Origin: CAXMST01 sp963790085 | Lineage (GTDB): Bacteria > Actinomycetota > Thermoleophilia > Solirubrobacterales > 70-9 | Length of the DNA: 64,000 nt | Assembly: GCA_963790085.1 (NCBI GenBank) | Contig: CAWBNH010000005.1 | Span: 1 to 64,000, forward strand | Direction: 5' to 3' | Shown here: piece by piece, positions 57,594 through 64,000 of the stretch | How the letters are laid out: each line of letters opens with the position of its first letter | How positions within the stretch are numbered: position 1 is the first letter of the stretch | The notes under the pieces: generated by a model | The model's database searches: none | The model's input: only the letters and a program-made list of their open reading frames with translations | What the model was told of the DNA's origin: nothing | Program-made: the position numbers and the translations under genes

Positions 57594-58276
57594 GCGCTCC
57601 CGACCGCAGCGCCTTCGACGGGCGGCGGATCGCTCCCTCGATCCTCTCGTCCGACTTCGCCCGCCTCGGCAGTCAGGTGGCCGAGGTGATGGACGCCGGC
57701 GCCCGGGTGATCCACGTCGACGTGATGGATGGGCGCTTCGTGCCCCCGATCACGATCGGGCCGCTGATCGTCTCGGCGATCGCCGAGCAGGTCCACGAGG
57801 CCGGCGGGGTCCTCGACTGCCACCTGATGATCGACGAGCCGGGTCGGCAGATCGGCGAGTTCGCAGCCGCGGGCGCCGACTCGATCACCTTTCATGCCGA
57901 GGCCACGGCGCACTCGCATCGGCTGCTGGCTGCGGTCCGCGAGGCCGGCTGCCTGGCGGGCCTCGCGCTGAACCCGGGGACGGCGCCGGTGGCGGCCGCC
58001 GAGGTCGCCGGCCTCGCCGACATCCTCCTCTGCATGAGCGTCAACCCCGGCTGGGGCGGGCAGTCGTTCATCGAGTCATCGCCGGGCAGGATCGAGCGCC
58101 TCAGGTCGCTCAGCGAGGGCCCGCGGATCGAGGTCGACGGGGGCATCGATCCGCGCACCGCCCCACTCGCCGCCGATGCCGGCGCCGACCTGCTCGTGGC
58201 CGGCTCGGCAATCTTCTCTCAGCCCGATCCCGCCGAGGCCTACGCCGAAATCGCGGCGGCGGCGGGCGCCGCCTAG
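57590..58276 (+). CDS. rpe: Ribulose-phosphate 3-epimerase
   Basis: A 228-residue TIM barrel. Motifs: IAPSILSSDFARLG, VIHVDVMDGRFVPPITIGP (metal ligands His and Asp), DCHLMIDEP, MSVNPGWGGQSFI and EVDGGIDPRTAP with the catalytic Asp. It interconverts ribulose-5-phosphate and xylulose-5-phosphate in the pentose phosphate pathway, source of erythrose-4-phosphate and of ribulose-5-phosphate for riboflavin. The TTG start overlaps the preceding gene. Confidence 0.96.
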   Translation: MSAPDRSAFDGRRIAPSILSSDFARLGSQVAEVMDAGARVIHVDVMDGRFVPPITIGPLIVSAIAEQVHEAGGVLDCHLMIDEPGRQIGEFAAAGADSITFHAEATAHSHRLLAAVREAGCLAGLALNPGTAPVAAAEVAGLADILLCMSVNPGWGGQSFIESSPGRIERLRSLSEGPRIEVDGGIDPRTAPLAADAGADLLVAGSAIFSQPDPAEAYAEIAAAAGAA

Positions 58277-58303
58277 GCCGCTCACCCGGGATCGGTCGCG
58301 GCC

Positions 58304-60103
58304 TCAGCGCAGGCCGGGAGCGTTGAGCACGCCGACCGTCTCCTGCCACCAGGAGCGCTCCTGTGGGCTGATCTCCACGCGCTCCGCCTGGTCCACGCAC
58401 CAGCGCGCCAGGGCCCGGCGACCGCCGAGCGCGATCACGTCGGGCCCGGTCACGGCGAAGCGCCCGTCCTGCAGGGCGGCGACCGCGGCCGAGCGGTCGC
58501 TGCGGGTGCGGAGGACGCGGGCGACGTCGACGCCGGCGAGGCGGCGCGGGGCACCGGTGTCGCCATCCTCGGGCCTGGTCGGGCGCACCGAGAAGATCGA
58601 CGGGGAGCCCCGAACGCCGAGCTCGCGGAGGGGAGGCTCTCCGACCGGGCCGGTGCGCCAGGTCTCGGTCAGCCCGCCAACCTCGCGGCGGGCCTCGCGG
58701 CGGACCAGCAGGTGCAGCTCGTCGCCGCCCTCGATCACGGTCGAGCCGCGCGGCGGCAGCGCCTCGCCATCGCGCACGATCAGGTTGACGAGGGCGTTGC
58801 GGGGCAGGCCGAGCTCCTTGACCATGTGCCCGGCGGCCGCGTCCTCGGGGTCCACCCGATAGGCGAAGACGTCGCCGCCGAGCTCCTGGATCATCCCGAT
58901 CTCGACCAGGGGGCGGGGGAGGGCCGGCTCGTCCGTGGTCAGCCCCAGCCGCTCGGCGAGCGCCTCGAAGCTCATCCCCTGCACGAGGGTCGAGAGCACG
59001 ACGACGAAGAAGACGACGTCGAAGACGAAGGCGCTGTCGTTGATTCCGGCGATCACCGGGAAGGTCGCCAGCCAGATCGGGATTGCGCCGCGCATCCCGG
59101 CCCAGCTCAACATCAGCCGCTCGCGGAAGCGGAAGCTGGCCAGCAGGGTCGCGAGCAGGGTCGCGATCGGCCTGGCGACGAACATCACGACCAGCGCCAG
59201 CGCGATCCCCTCGGGTGCGACCTCGCCCAGCTCGCTCGGCACGACCAGGAGGCCGAGCAGGAAGAAGAGCGAGATCTGTGCCACCCAGCTGACCCCCTGG
59301 TGGAAGGCGGTGATCGTTCGCCGGGCAGGGAGGATCCCGGTGCCGAGCACGAGGCCGGTCAGGTAGACGGCGAGGAATCCCGAGCCGTGGGCGAGCTCGG
59401 CGAGGCCGTAGGAGAGCCCGACCGAGGCGATCGACGCCACCGGGTAGAGGCCGGCCGTTGGGTAGTCGAGCCCGTGGAACGCCTTCCGGGCCGCGACCCC
59501 GACCCCGACCCCGACGGCCGCCCCGACCGCGAGCTCGAGCACGAACTCGCCGGCCAGGTTCTCGAGGCCGTAGCCGGGGCTCTCGATCCAGGCGATGAAG
59601 CCCGTGACCAGCAGCAGCGCGACCGGGTCGTTCATTCCCGACTCCCCCTCGAGCGAGCGGGCCAGGCGCTTGCGCAGGGTCGATCCGCGGAGGACCGCGA
59701 AGATCGCCGCGCTGTCCGTCGCCGCGACCGCCGAGCCGATGATCAGCGCCTCGAGGGTGCCGAGGTCGAACAGCCACTTCGCCGCCAGGCCGGCGATCAC
59801 CGCGGTCACCAGGGTCCCGACGAGCGCCAACGACAGGGCGGTCGCGAGGACCGGCCGGATCTCGTTCCAGCCGGCGGTCAGGCCGCCCTCGAAGAGGATC
59901 AGGACCAGGCCGATCGTCCCCAGCGTGCGGGTCAGCTCGACATTGGTGAACTCGACGCCGCCGAGCCCCTCGCTGCCGATCAACATCCCGAGCCCGAGAA
60001 ACAGGACCAGGCCGGGAACCCGGAGCCGATCGGCGACCATCGCCGCGCCGATTCCCGCTGCGAGCAGCAGGCCGGCGACGAGGATCAGCTCAGCATCCGA
60101 CAC
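58304..60103 (-). CDS. CPA1-family K+(Na+)/H+ antiporter with RCK_C domain
   Basis: A 599-residue antiporter of the NhaP2/CvrA type. Residues about 4-395 form a 12-13 helix exchanger; the ion-binding region reads AVAATDSAAIFAVLRGS and later EGESGMNDPVALLLV, with the conserved Asp pairs. A TrkA_C/RCK_C domain (about 415-490, ELGLPRNALVNLIVRDGEALPPRGS) and a further cytoplasmic domain follow, as in NhaP2. It would exchange K+ or Na+ for H+ at the membrane. GTG 60103 is the start; GAGGGGGG upstream is a possible ribosome-binding site. It diverges from ribD. Confidence 0.9.
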   Translation of the reverse strand: MSDAELILVAGLLLAAGIGAAMVADRLRVPGLVLFLGLGMLIGSEGLGGVEFTNVELTRTLGTIGLVLILFEGGLTAGWNEIRPVLATALSLALVGTLVTAVIAGLAAKWLFDLGTLEALIIGSAVAATDSAAIFAVLRGSTLRKRLARSLEGESGMNDPVALLLVTGFIAWIESPGYGLENLAGEFVLELAVGAAVGVGVGVAARKAFHGLDYPTAGLYPVASIASVGLSYGLAELAHGSGFLAVYLTGLVLGTGILPARRTITAFHQGVSWVAQISLFFLLGLLVVPSELGEVAPEGIALALVVMFVARPIATLLATLLASFRFRERLMLSWAGMRGAIPIWLATFPVIAGINDSAFVFDVVFFVVVLSTLVQGMSFEALAERLGLTTDEPALPRPLVEIGMIQELGGDVFAYRVDPEDAAAGHMVKELGLPRNALVNLIVRDGEALPPRGSTVIEGGDELHLLVRREARREVGGLTETWRTGPVGEPPLRELGVRGSPSIFSVRPTRPEDGDTGAPRRLAGVDVARVLRTRSDRSAAVAALQDGRFAVTGPDVIALGGRRALARWCVDQAERVEISPQERSWWQETVGVLNAPGLR

Positions 60104-60150
60104 CGGGCGCGCCCCCCTCGCAATCGATCCCGGATCGTGGCGTCGGTTGC

Positions 60151-60177
60151 ATCGCCGCTCAGCATATGAGCAGCGAT
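60151..60177. promoter_or_regulatory. 27-bp hyphenated palindrome between the antiporter and ribD
   Basis: ATCGCCGCTC and GAGCAGCGAT are 10-nt arms with one mismatch around AGCATAT. It lies 48 bp from the antiporter start and 24 bp upstream of the ribD -35; it could serve either gene. Confidence 0.4.
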
Positions 60178-60200
60178 CGCAGCGGCGCCCCGAACGGCCC

Positions 60201-60228
60201 TTGTGATCGGCAGGGGCGGCGGTAGAAT
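60201..60228 (+). promoter_or_regulatory. ribD promoter
   Basis: TTGTGA (60201-60206) and TAGAAT (60223-60228) are 16 bp apart. Transcription would start near 60235, leaving a leader of about 62 nt. Confidence 0.65.
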
Positions 60229-60231
60229 GGT

Positions 60232-60255
60232 GGTTGACTGACTAGTCAATCAACC
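60232..60255 (+). promoter_or_regulatory. 24-bp operator-like palindrome at the ribD transcription start
   Basis: GGTTGACTGACT is followed by AGTCAATCAACC; 11 of 12 base pairs are symmetric, with a perfect TGACTAGTCA centre. It begins 4 bp after the -10, where a bound repressor would block initiation. Size and symmetry resemble TetR-family operators. No FMN-riboswitch core is visible in the leader. Confidence 0.6.
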
Positions 60256-60296
60256 TCGATCCGGCCTCGGCCGGCCAGCTTCGGAGGTACGCCCGC

Positions 60297-61427
60297 GTGC
60301 AAGTCGATGTCGCCACCGACAGTGACCGGAGGTACATGCGGCGTGCGATCGAACTGGCCGAGCGCGGGCGCGGCAGGGTCAGCCCGAACCCGCTGGTCGG
60401 CGCCGTGATCGTCGCCGACGCCGAGGTGCTCGGCCAGGGCTGGCACGCGCGGCTCGGCGACCTGCACGCCGAGGCCGCGGCGATCGCCGACGCGCGCGAG
60501 CGCGGGGCCGAGATCGCCGGGGCGACGATGTACGTGACGCTCGAGCCCTGCGCCCATCAGGGGCGCCAGCCGCCCTGCGCCGACGCCATCGCGGCGGCCG
60601 GGATCGGGCGCGTGGTGATCGGCACCGACGACCCGAGCGAGCGCGCGAACGGCCGCGGGCCGGGGGTGCTGCGCGACGAGGGCATCTCGGTGGAGTTCAT
60701 CGACGGCGCCGAGGCGACGGCGGCACGGCTCCTGATCCAGCCGTTCCGAAAGCACGCTCGCACCGGTAAGCCGCTGCTCACGCTGAAGTCCGCCGTCACC
60801 CTCGACGGCCGCACGGCGACCTCCTCCGGCGACTCGAAGTGGATCTCCGGTGACGCCAGCCGTGAGCTCGTGCACCGCTGGAGGGCCGCGGTCGACGCCG
60901 TCGCGGTCGGCATCGGAACGGCGATCGCCGACGATGCGCTGCTCACCGCTCGCGGCGTCGGCGCTGAGCGCCAGCCGAAGCGGGTCGTGTTCGACTCCGG
61001 GGCCCGGCTGCCGCTGGACGGGCGCCTGGTCGCAACCGCGACGGAGGCGCCGGTGCTGGTGATCGCCGGCCCAGATGCTCCCCGATCGCGAGTCGACGGC
61101 CTGACCAACGCGGGCGTCGAGGTGATCATCTGCGGCGGCGAGGGCAGCGAGCGACTGGCCGCGGCGCTGAGCGAGCTCGGCCGCCGCGAGGTGACCAGCG
61201 TGCTGCTCGAGGGCGGACCGACGCTGGCGGGGGCCTTCGCCGACGCCGGCGAGATCGACGAGGTGCGGCTGTTCGTCGCACCGAAGCTGCTCGGCGGAGT
61301 CGAGGCGCGGCCGCTGCTCGGCGGCATCGGCGCGGGCCGGCTGGCCGAGGCCCAGACCGCGCTGTCGATGGTGGCGGAGCCCTGCGGCGAGGATCTCCTG
61401 ATCCGGGCAAGGCTGCGGGAGTGGTGA
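60297..61427 (+). CDS. ribD: Bifunctional diaminohydroxyphosphoribosylaminopyrimidine deaminase/reductase RibD
   Basis: A 376-residue enzyme for the second and third steps of riboflavin synthesis. The deaminase domain (residues 1-145) has the zinc motif HAEAAAI plus TLEPCAHQGRQPPCADAI; the reductase domain has SAVTLDGRTATSSGDSKWISG and LLEGGPTLAGAF. GTG 60297 follows GGAGG (60283-60287) by 9 nt. It heads ribD-ribE-ribBA-ribH. Confidence 0.95.
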   Translation: MQVDVATDSDRRYMRRAIELAERGRGRVSPNPLVGAVIVADAEVLGQGWHARLGDLHAEAAAIADARERGAEIAGATMYVTLEPCAHQGRQPPCADAIAAAGIGRVVIGTDDPSERANGRGPGVLRDEGISVEFIDGAEATAARLLIQPFRKHARTGKPLLTLKSAVTLDGRTATSSGDSKWISGDASRELVHRWRAAVDAVAVGIGTAIADDALLTARGVGAERQPKRVVFDSGARLPLDGRLVATATEAPVLVIAGPDAPRSRVDGLTNAGVEVIICGGEGSERLAAALSELGRREVTSVLLEGGPTLAGAFADAGEIDEVRLFVAPKLLGGVEARPLLGGIGAGRLAEAQTALSMVAEPCGEDLLIRARLREW

Positions 61428-61428
61428 G

Positions 61429-62031
61429 ATGTTCACCGGGCTGATCGCCGACGTCGGCAGGCTCGAGGCGATCGATGCCTCGGACGAAGGCGCGCATCTG
61501 CGGGTTCGCACGCGGTTGGCGGGGGATCTCGCCGGTGGCGACTCGATCGCTGTCAACGGGGTCTGCCTGACTGTAGCCGGGCACTCCGCCGACGCGTTCG
61601 AGGCTGACGTGATGAACCAGACGCTCGAGATGACCTCGCTCGCGGCGCTCACGGCCGACAGCCGAGTCAACCTCGAGCCGGCGCTGCACGCCGGCGACCG
61701 CCTCGGCGGCCATATCGTCCAGGGCCATGTCGACGGAACCGGCGAGGTGGCCGAGGTCAACGACGACGGGTTCTCCAGGCGCCTGGTGGTGGCGCTCCCC
61801 GGCCCTCTCGCCCGCTACGTCGTCGAGCGCGGCTCGGTCGCTCTCGACGGCGTCAGCCTCACGGTCGCGGACCTGCGCGGCGACCGTCTCGAGGTCTCGC
61901 TAGTGCCCGAGACGATCGAACGGACGACGCTCGGCGAGCTCGCCGTGGGGAGCCGGGTCAATGTCGAGGTCGACGTGCTGGCCCGCTACGTGGAGAGACT
62001 CCTGCAAGGCTCTCTCCGAAAGGAGGCGTGA
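61429..62031 (+). CDS. ribE: Riboflavin synthase alpha subunit
   Basis: A 200-residue protein with two lumazine-binding repeats: MFTGLIADVGRLEAI to VNGVCLTVAG, and HIVQGHVDGTGEVAEV to LDGVSLTVADL. It dismutates 6,7-dimethyl-8-ribityllumazine into riboflavin. The ATG is 1 nt after the ribD stop, with GGTGAG nearby as ribosome-binding site. Confidence 0.96.
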   Translation: MFTGLIADVGRLEAIDASDEGAHLRVRTRLAGDLAGGDSIAVNGVCLTVAGHSADAFEADVMNQTLEMTSLAALTADSRVNLEPALHAGDRLGGHIVQGHVDGTGEVAEVNDDGFSRRLVVALPGPLARYVVERGSVALDGVSLTVADLRGDRLEVSLVPETIERTTLGELAVGSRVNVEVDVLARYVERLLQGSLRKEA

Positions 62032-62034
62032 GCG

Positions 62035-63375
62035 ATGTCTGATCAGAGCCGACCGGAGGGGACGCGCGGCGTCCGCGAGTCCCCGTTCTCGAAGATCGAG
62101 GACGCGATCGAAGCGATTCGATGCGGCCGCATGGTCGTCGTCTGCGACGGGGAGGACCGGGAGAACGAGGGGGACCTGGTGATGGCGGCGCAGTTCGCCA
62201 CGCCGGAGGCGGTCAACTTCATGGCCAAGCACGGCCGCGGCCTGATCTGCCTGGCGCTCAGCCCGAGCCGTTGCGAGGAGCTCGGGCTGAATCTGATGGC
62301 CGCCAAGAACGAGGCGCCGCTGCAGACCGCCTTCACGATCACGATCGAGGCGGCCGAGGGCGTGACGACCGGGATCTCGGCCCACGATCGCGCCCGCACG
62401 ATCCAGGTCGCGATCGACCCCAACTCCGGGCCCGAGGATCTGGTCCAGCCGGGCCACATCTTTCCGCTCAAGGCGAAGGAGGGCGGCGTGCTGGAGCGCA
62501 CCGGTCACACCGAGGCGAGCATCGACCTCGCCCGTCTCGCCGGGTTGATCCCAGCGGGCGTGATCTGCGAGATCATGAACGAGGACGGAACGATGGCCCG
62601 GGTCCCCGACCTCGAGGCCTACTGCGCCGAGCACGACCTGCTGATGGTCACGGTTGCCGATCTGATCGCCTACCGGCGGCGGACCGAGAAGCTCGTCGAG
62701 CGGATCGTCTCGACCAGCCTGCCGACGGCGATGGGCGACTTCACCGCGGTCGGCTATCGCTCGCTGGTCGACGACAAGCACCACGTGGCGATGGTCAAGG
62801 GCGACGTCGCCGGCGCCTCCGACGTGCTCGTCCGGGTCCACAGCGAGTGCCTGACCGGCGACGTGTTCCACAGCATGCGCTGCGACTGCGGCGAGCAACT
62901 GGAGGCGGCGATGGCGCAGATCGAGGCCGAGGGGATGGGGGTGCTCCTCTACCTCTCCCAGGAGGGCCGCGGCATCGGCCTGCTCAACAAGCTGCGCGCC
63001 TACAAGCTGCAGGAGGAGGGGCTCGACACCGTCGACGCGAACCTCAAGCTGGGCCTGCCGGCCGACCTGCGTGACTACGGGATCGGAGCGCAGATCCTCA
63101 AGGACCTCGGCCTCTCCAGCATCCGGATCCTGACCAACAACCCGAAGAAGATCATCGGGATGGAGGGCTACGGCCTGTCGGTTACCGAGCAGGTCCCGAT
63201 CCGCTCGGAGCCGAACGCCCACAACGAGGAGTACCTGCGGACGAAGCGGGAGCGGCTTGGCCACACCCTCCATCACCAGGCACTGGGACTCGATGACGAG
63301 ATGATCCACTCCGAGCACGAGCGCGACTCCGGAAAGCGGCCCTCCGGCAGCGAGGACGGTGAGCCCGACGACTGA
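62035..63375 (+). CDS. ribBA: Bifunctional DHBP synthase / GTP cyclohydrolase II
   Basis: A 446-residue fusion. The RibB domain (about 20-220) has DGEDRENEGDLVMAAQ, DRARTIQVAI and RTGHTEASIDLARLAG; the RibA domain (about 230-420) has VRVHSECLTGDVFHS, zinc ligands in MRCDCGEQL, QEGRGIGLLNKLRAY and LTNNPKKIIGMEGYGL. It supplies both precursors, from ribulose-5-phosphate and GTP. The 17 C-terminal residues (SGKRPSGSEDGEPDD) are polar, and the last 17 nt overlap ribH. Confidence 0.96.
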   Translation: MSDQSRPEGTRGVRESPFSKIEDAIEAIRCGRMVVVCDGEDRENEGDLVMAAQFATPEAVNFMAKHGRGLICLALSPSRCEELGLNLMAAKNEAPLQTAFTITIEAAEGVTTGISAHDRARTIQVAIDPNSGPEDLVQPGHIFPLKAKEGGVLERTGHTEASIDLARLAGLIPAGVICEIMNEDGTMARVPDLEAYCAEHDLLMVTVADLIAYRRRTEKLVERIVSTSLPTAMGDFTAVGYRSLVDDKHHVAMVKGDVAGASDVLVRVHSECLTGDVFHSMRCDCGEQLEAAMAQIEAEGMGVLLYLSQEGRGIGLLNKLRAYKLQEEGLDTVDANLKLGLPADLRDYGIGAQILKDLGLSSIRILTNNPKKIIGMEGYGLSVTEQVPIRSEPNAHNEEYLRTKRERLGHTLHHQALGLDDEMIHSEHERDSGKRPSGSEDGEPDD

Positions 63376-63847
63376 GAGCGGCCTGAGCGATGCCGAGCGG
63401 GCCGCGCTTGCCGGCGCCGGCTGGGCGATCTGCGTCGCGACCTTCTACCGCGATCTCGCCGACCGGCTCGTCGCCGGCGCGACCGCGGGCTTCTCCGAGG
63501 CCGGGATCGCGGCCTCGGCGGTCGACGTCCACGCGGTGCCGGGCGCCTTCGAGCTTCCGCTCGCCGCGAAGCTCTGCGCCGACAGCGGTCGCTACGCGGG
63601 AATCGCCTGCCTCGGCGTCGTGATCCGCGGCGAGACCGACCACTACGACTTCGTCTGCGGCGAGGCGGCCAGGGGCATCCAGGATGTCGCGTTGAGCACC
63701 GGCGTGCCCGTCGCATTCGGGGTGATCACCTGCGACAGCCGCGAGCAGGCCGAGGCCCGCGCCGGTGGGGACAAGCGGGACCAGGGGCGGAGCGCCGCGA
63801 TCGCGGTGACGCGGATGCACCTGATGGCGGCCCGCCTCGCCGGCTGA
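63359..63847 (+). CDS. ribH: 6,7-dimethyl-8-ribityllumazine synthase
   Basis: A 162-residue lumazine synthase. Motifs: VDVHAVPGAFELPLAAKL, CLGVVIRGETDHYDFVCGEAARGI with the catalytic His, and VPVAFGVITCDSREQAEARAGG. It forms icosahedral or pentameric assemblies in the cytoplasm. GTG 63359 lies inside ribBA (17-nt overlap). Confidence 0.95.
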   Translation: MSPTTESGLSDAERAALAGAGWAICVATFYRDLADRLVAGATAGFSEAGIAASAVDVHAVPGAFELPLAAKLCADSGRYAGIACLGVVIRGETDHYDFVCGEAARGIQDVALSTGVPVAFGVITCDSREQAEARAGGDKRDQGRSAAIAVTRMHLMAARLAG

Positions 63848-63854
63848 GCCGGCG

Positions 63855-63894
63855 CCTCGGCCGCCGATCGGCCGAGGACCGTCCCCGCGCGGGG
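63855..63894 (+). terminator. Tandem hairpins after the rib operon
   Basis: CCTCGGCCG (63855-63863) and CGGCCGAGG (63869-63877) form a perfect 9-bp stem with a 5-nt loop, followed by the 12-bp palindrome CCCCGCGCGGGG (63883-63894) and a short CGTTCCTCT. Probable terminator of the rib operon. Confidence 0.6.
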
Positions 63895-63903
63895 CCGTTC
63901 CTC

Positions 63904-63909
63904 TACCAT
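63904..63909 (+). promoter_or_regulatory. Possible -10 for rpmB
   Basis: TACCAT ends 10 nt before ATG 63920, a near-leaderless spacing. Confidence 0.35.
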
Positions 63910-63919
63910 GCCGCGTCCA

Positions 63920-64000
63920 ATGGCCAAGGTCTGTCACAGCTGCGGCAAGAAGCCGGCGGCCGGGAACTCGCGCAGCCACTCGATGGTCGCCACCCGGCGC
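63920..64000 (+). CDS. rpmB: Ribosomal protein bL28, N-terminal part (runs off the window)
   Basis: The frame from ATG 63920 encodes AKVCHSCGKKPAAGNSRSHS, the conserved start of bL28, with the Cys pair of the zinc-binding (C+) form. An in-frame ATG at 63908 would add four residues. The gene continues past base 64000. Confidence 0.88.
   Translation, partial: MAKVCHSCGKKPAAGNSRSHSMVATRR

Noticed and set aside
58712..60169. 485-codon plus-strand frame opposite the antiporter
   Set aside because: Asp/Arg/Gln-rich mirror of the antiporter coding strand, whose membrane helices and RCK_C domain are clear.
60104..60296. FMN riboswitch before ribD
   Set aside because: None of the conserved RFN-element core sequences could be found and the leader after the promoter is only about 62 nt.

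Overview
This 64 kb window is chromosomal DNA from a very G+C-rich actinobacterium. It is almost fully coding, genes run in long chains with 1-4 nt start/stop overlaps, and GTG and TTG starts are common. A mraZ-to-ftsZ cluster without ftsA, a meso-DAP-type MurE, a split glycine decarboxylase (gcvPA/gcvPB), Ku with a LigD polymerase domain, and DUF2510 and bPH2 membrane proteins together suggest a deep-branching actinobacterium of the Thermoleophilia/Solirubrobacterales type. The lineage is an inference from gene content and order; no rRNA is present. I saw no tRNA, rRNA, insertion sequence, prophage or CRISPR array.

Layout. 1-4546: end of a two-component system (response regulator, small kinase) followed by Tad/Flp pilus genes (CpaB-like, CpaF/TadA, TadB, TadC). 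4555-5490: an unknown membrane protein on the minus strand. 5491-5902: a 412-bp regulatory region with MraZ-type repeats. 5903-22537: the division and cell-wall cluster mraZ-rsmH-ftsL-ftsI-murE-murF-mraY-(DUF2510)-murD-ftsW-murG-murC-murB-ftsQ-ftsZ. 22634-27314: glycine cleavage genes gcvT-gcvH-gcvPA-gcvPB. 27311-29097 (minus): ku and a LigD polymerase-domain protein. 29212-30620: FetAB-like exporter. 30789-34836: potADBC polyamine uptake. 34929-35595: a frameshifted DJ-1/PfpI gene, then trpS. 36706-38168 (minus): an ABC-2 exporter. 38274-40764: scpA-scpB-ACT protein-rluB, running on into an aromatic amino-acid block (aroH, hisC-like aminotransferase, leader peptide, aroF, tyrA, aroA), then cmk-der, a DUF3352 protein and metK. 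52133-58276: priA-def-fmt-rsmB-zinc ribbon-rpe. 58304-60103 (minus): a CPA1 antiporter. 60297-63847: ribD-ribE-ribBA-ribH, then the start of rpmB at the right edge.

Most genes are housekeeping; the less ordinary content is regulatory. (1) A 29-codon leader peptide ending in a Tyr-Ser-Trp-Phe-Thr-Arg-Phe run, read with rare A/T-ending codons, sits upstream of aroF and is followed by a 10-bp inverted repeat whose first arm starts in the leader stop codon: a likely aromatic-amino-acid attenuator. (2) The rib operon has a clear promoter with a 24-bp near-perfect palindrome at its start site and no visible FMN riboswitch. (3) At about 15 transcription-unit heads a TAnnnT-like hexamer lies 6-10 nt before the start codon, pointing to widespread leaderless transcription. 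(4) Four 10-bp-spaced GTGK repeats precede mraZ. (5) The conserved N-terminus of the LigD polymerase domain is encoded upstream of its only canonical start, in a frame overlapping the end of ku. (6) The DJ-1/PfpI gene carries a single frameshift just before its nucleophile cysteine.
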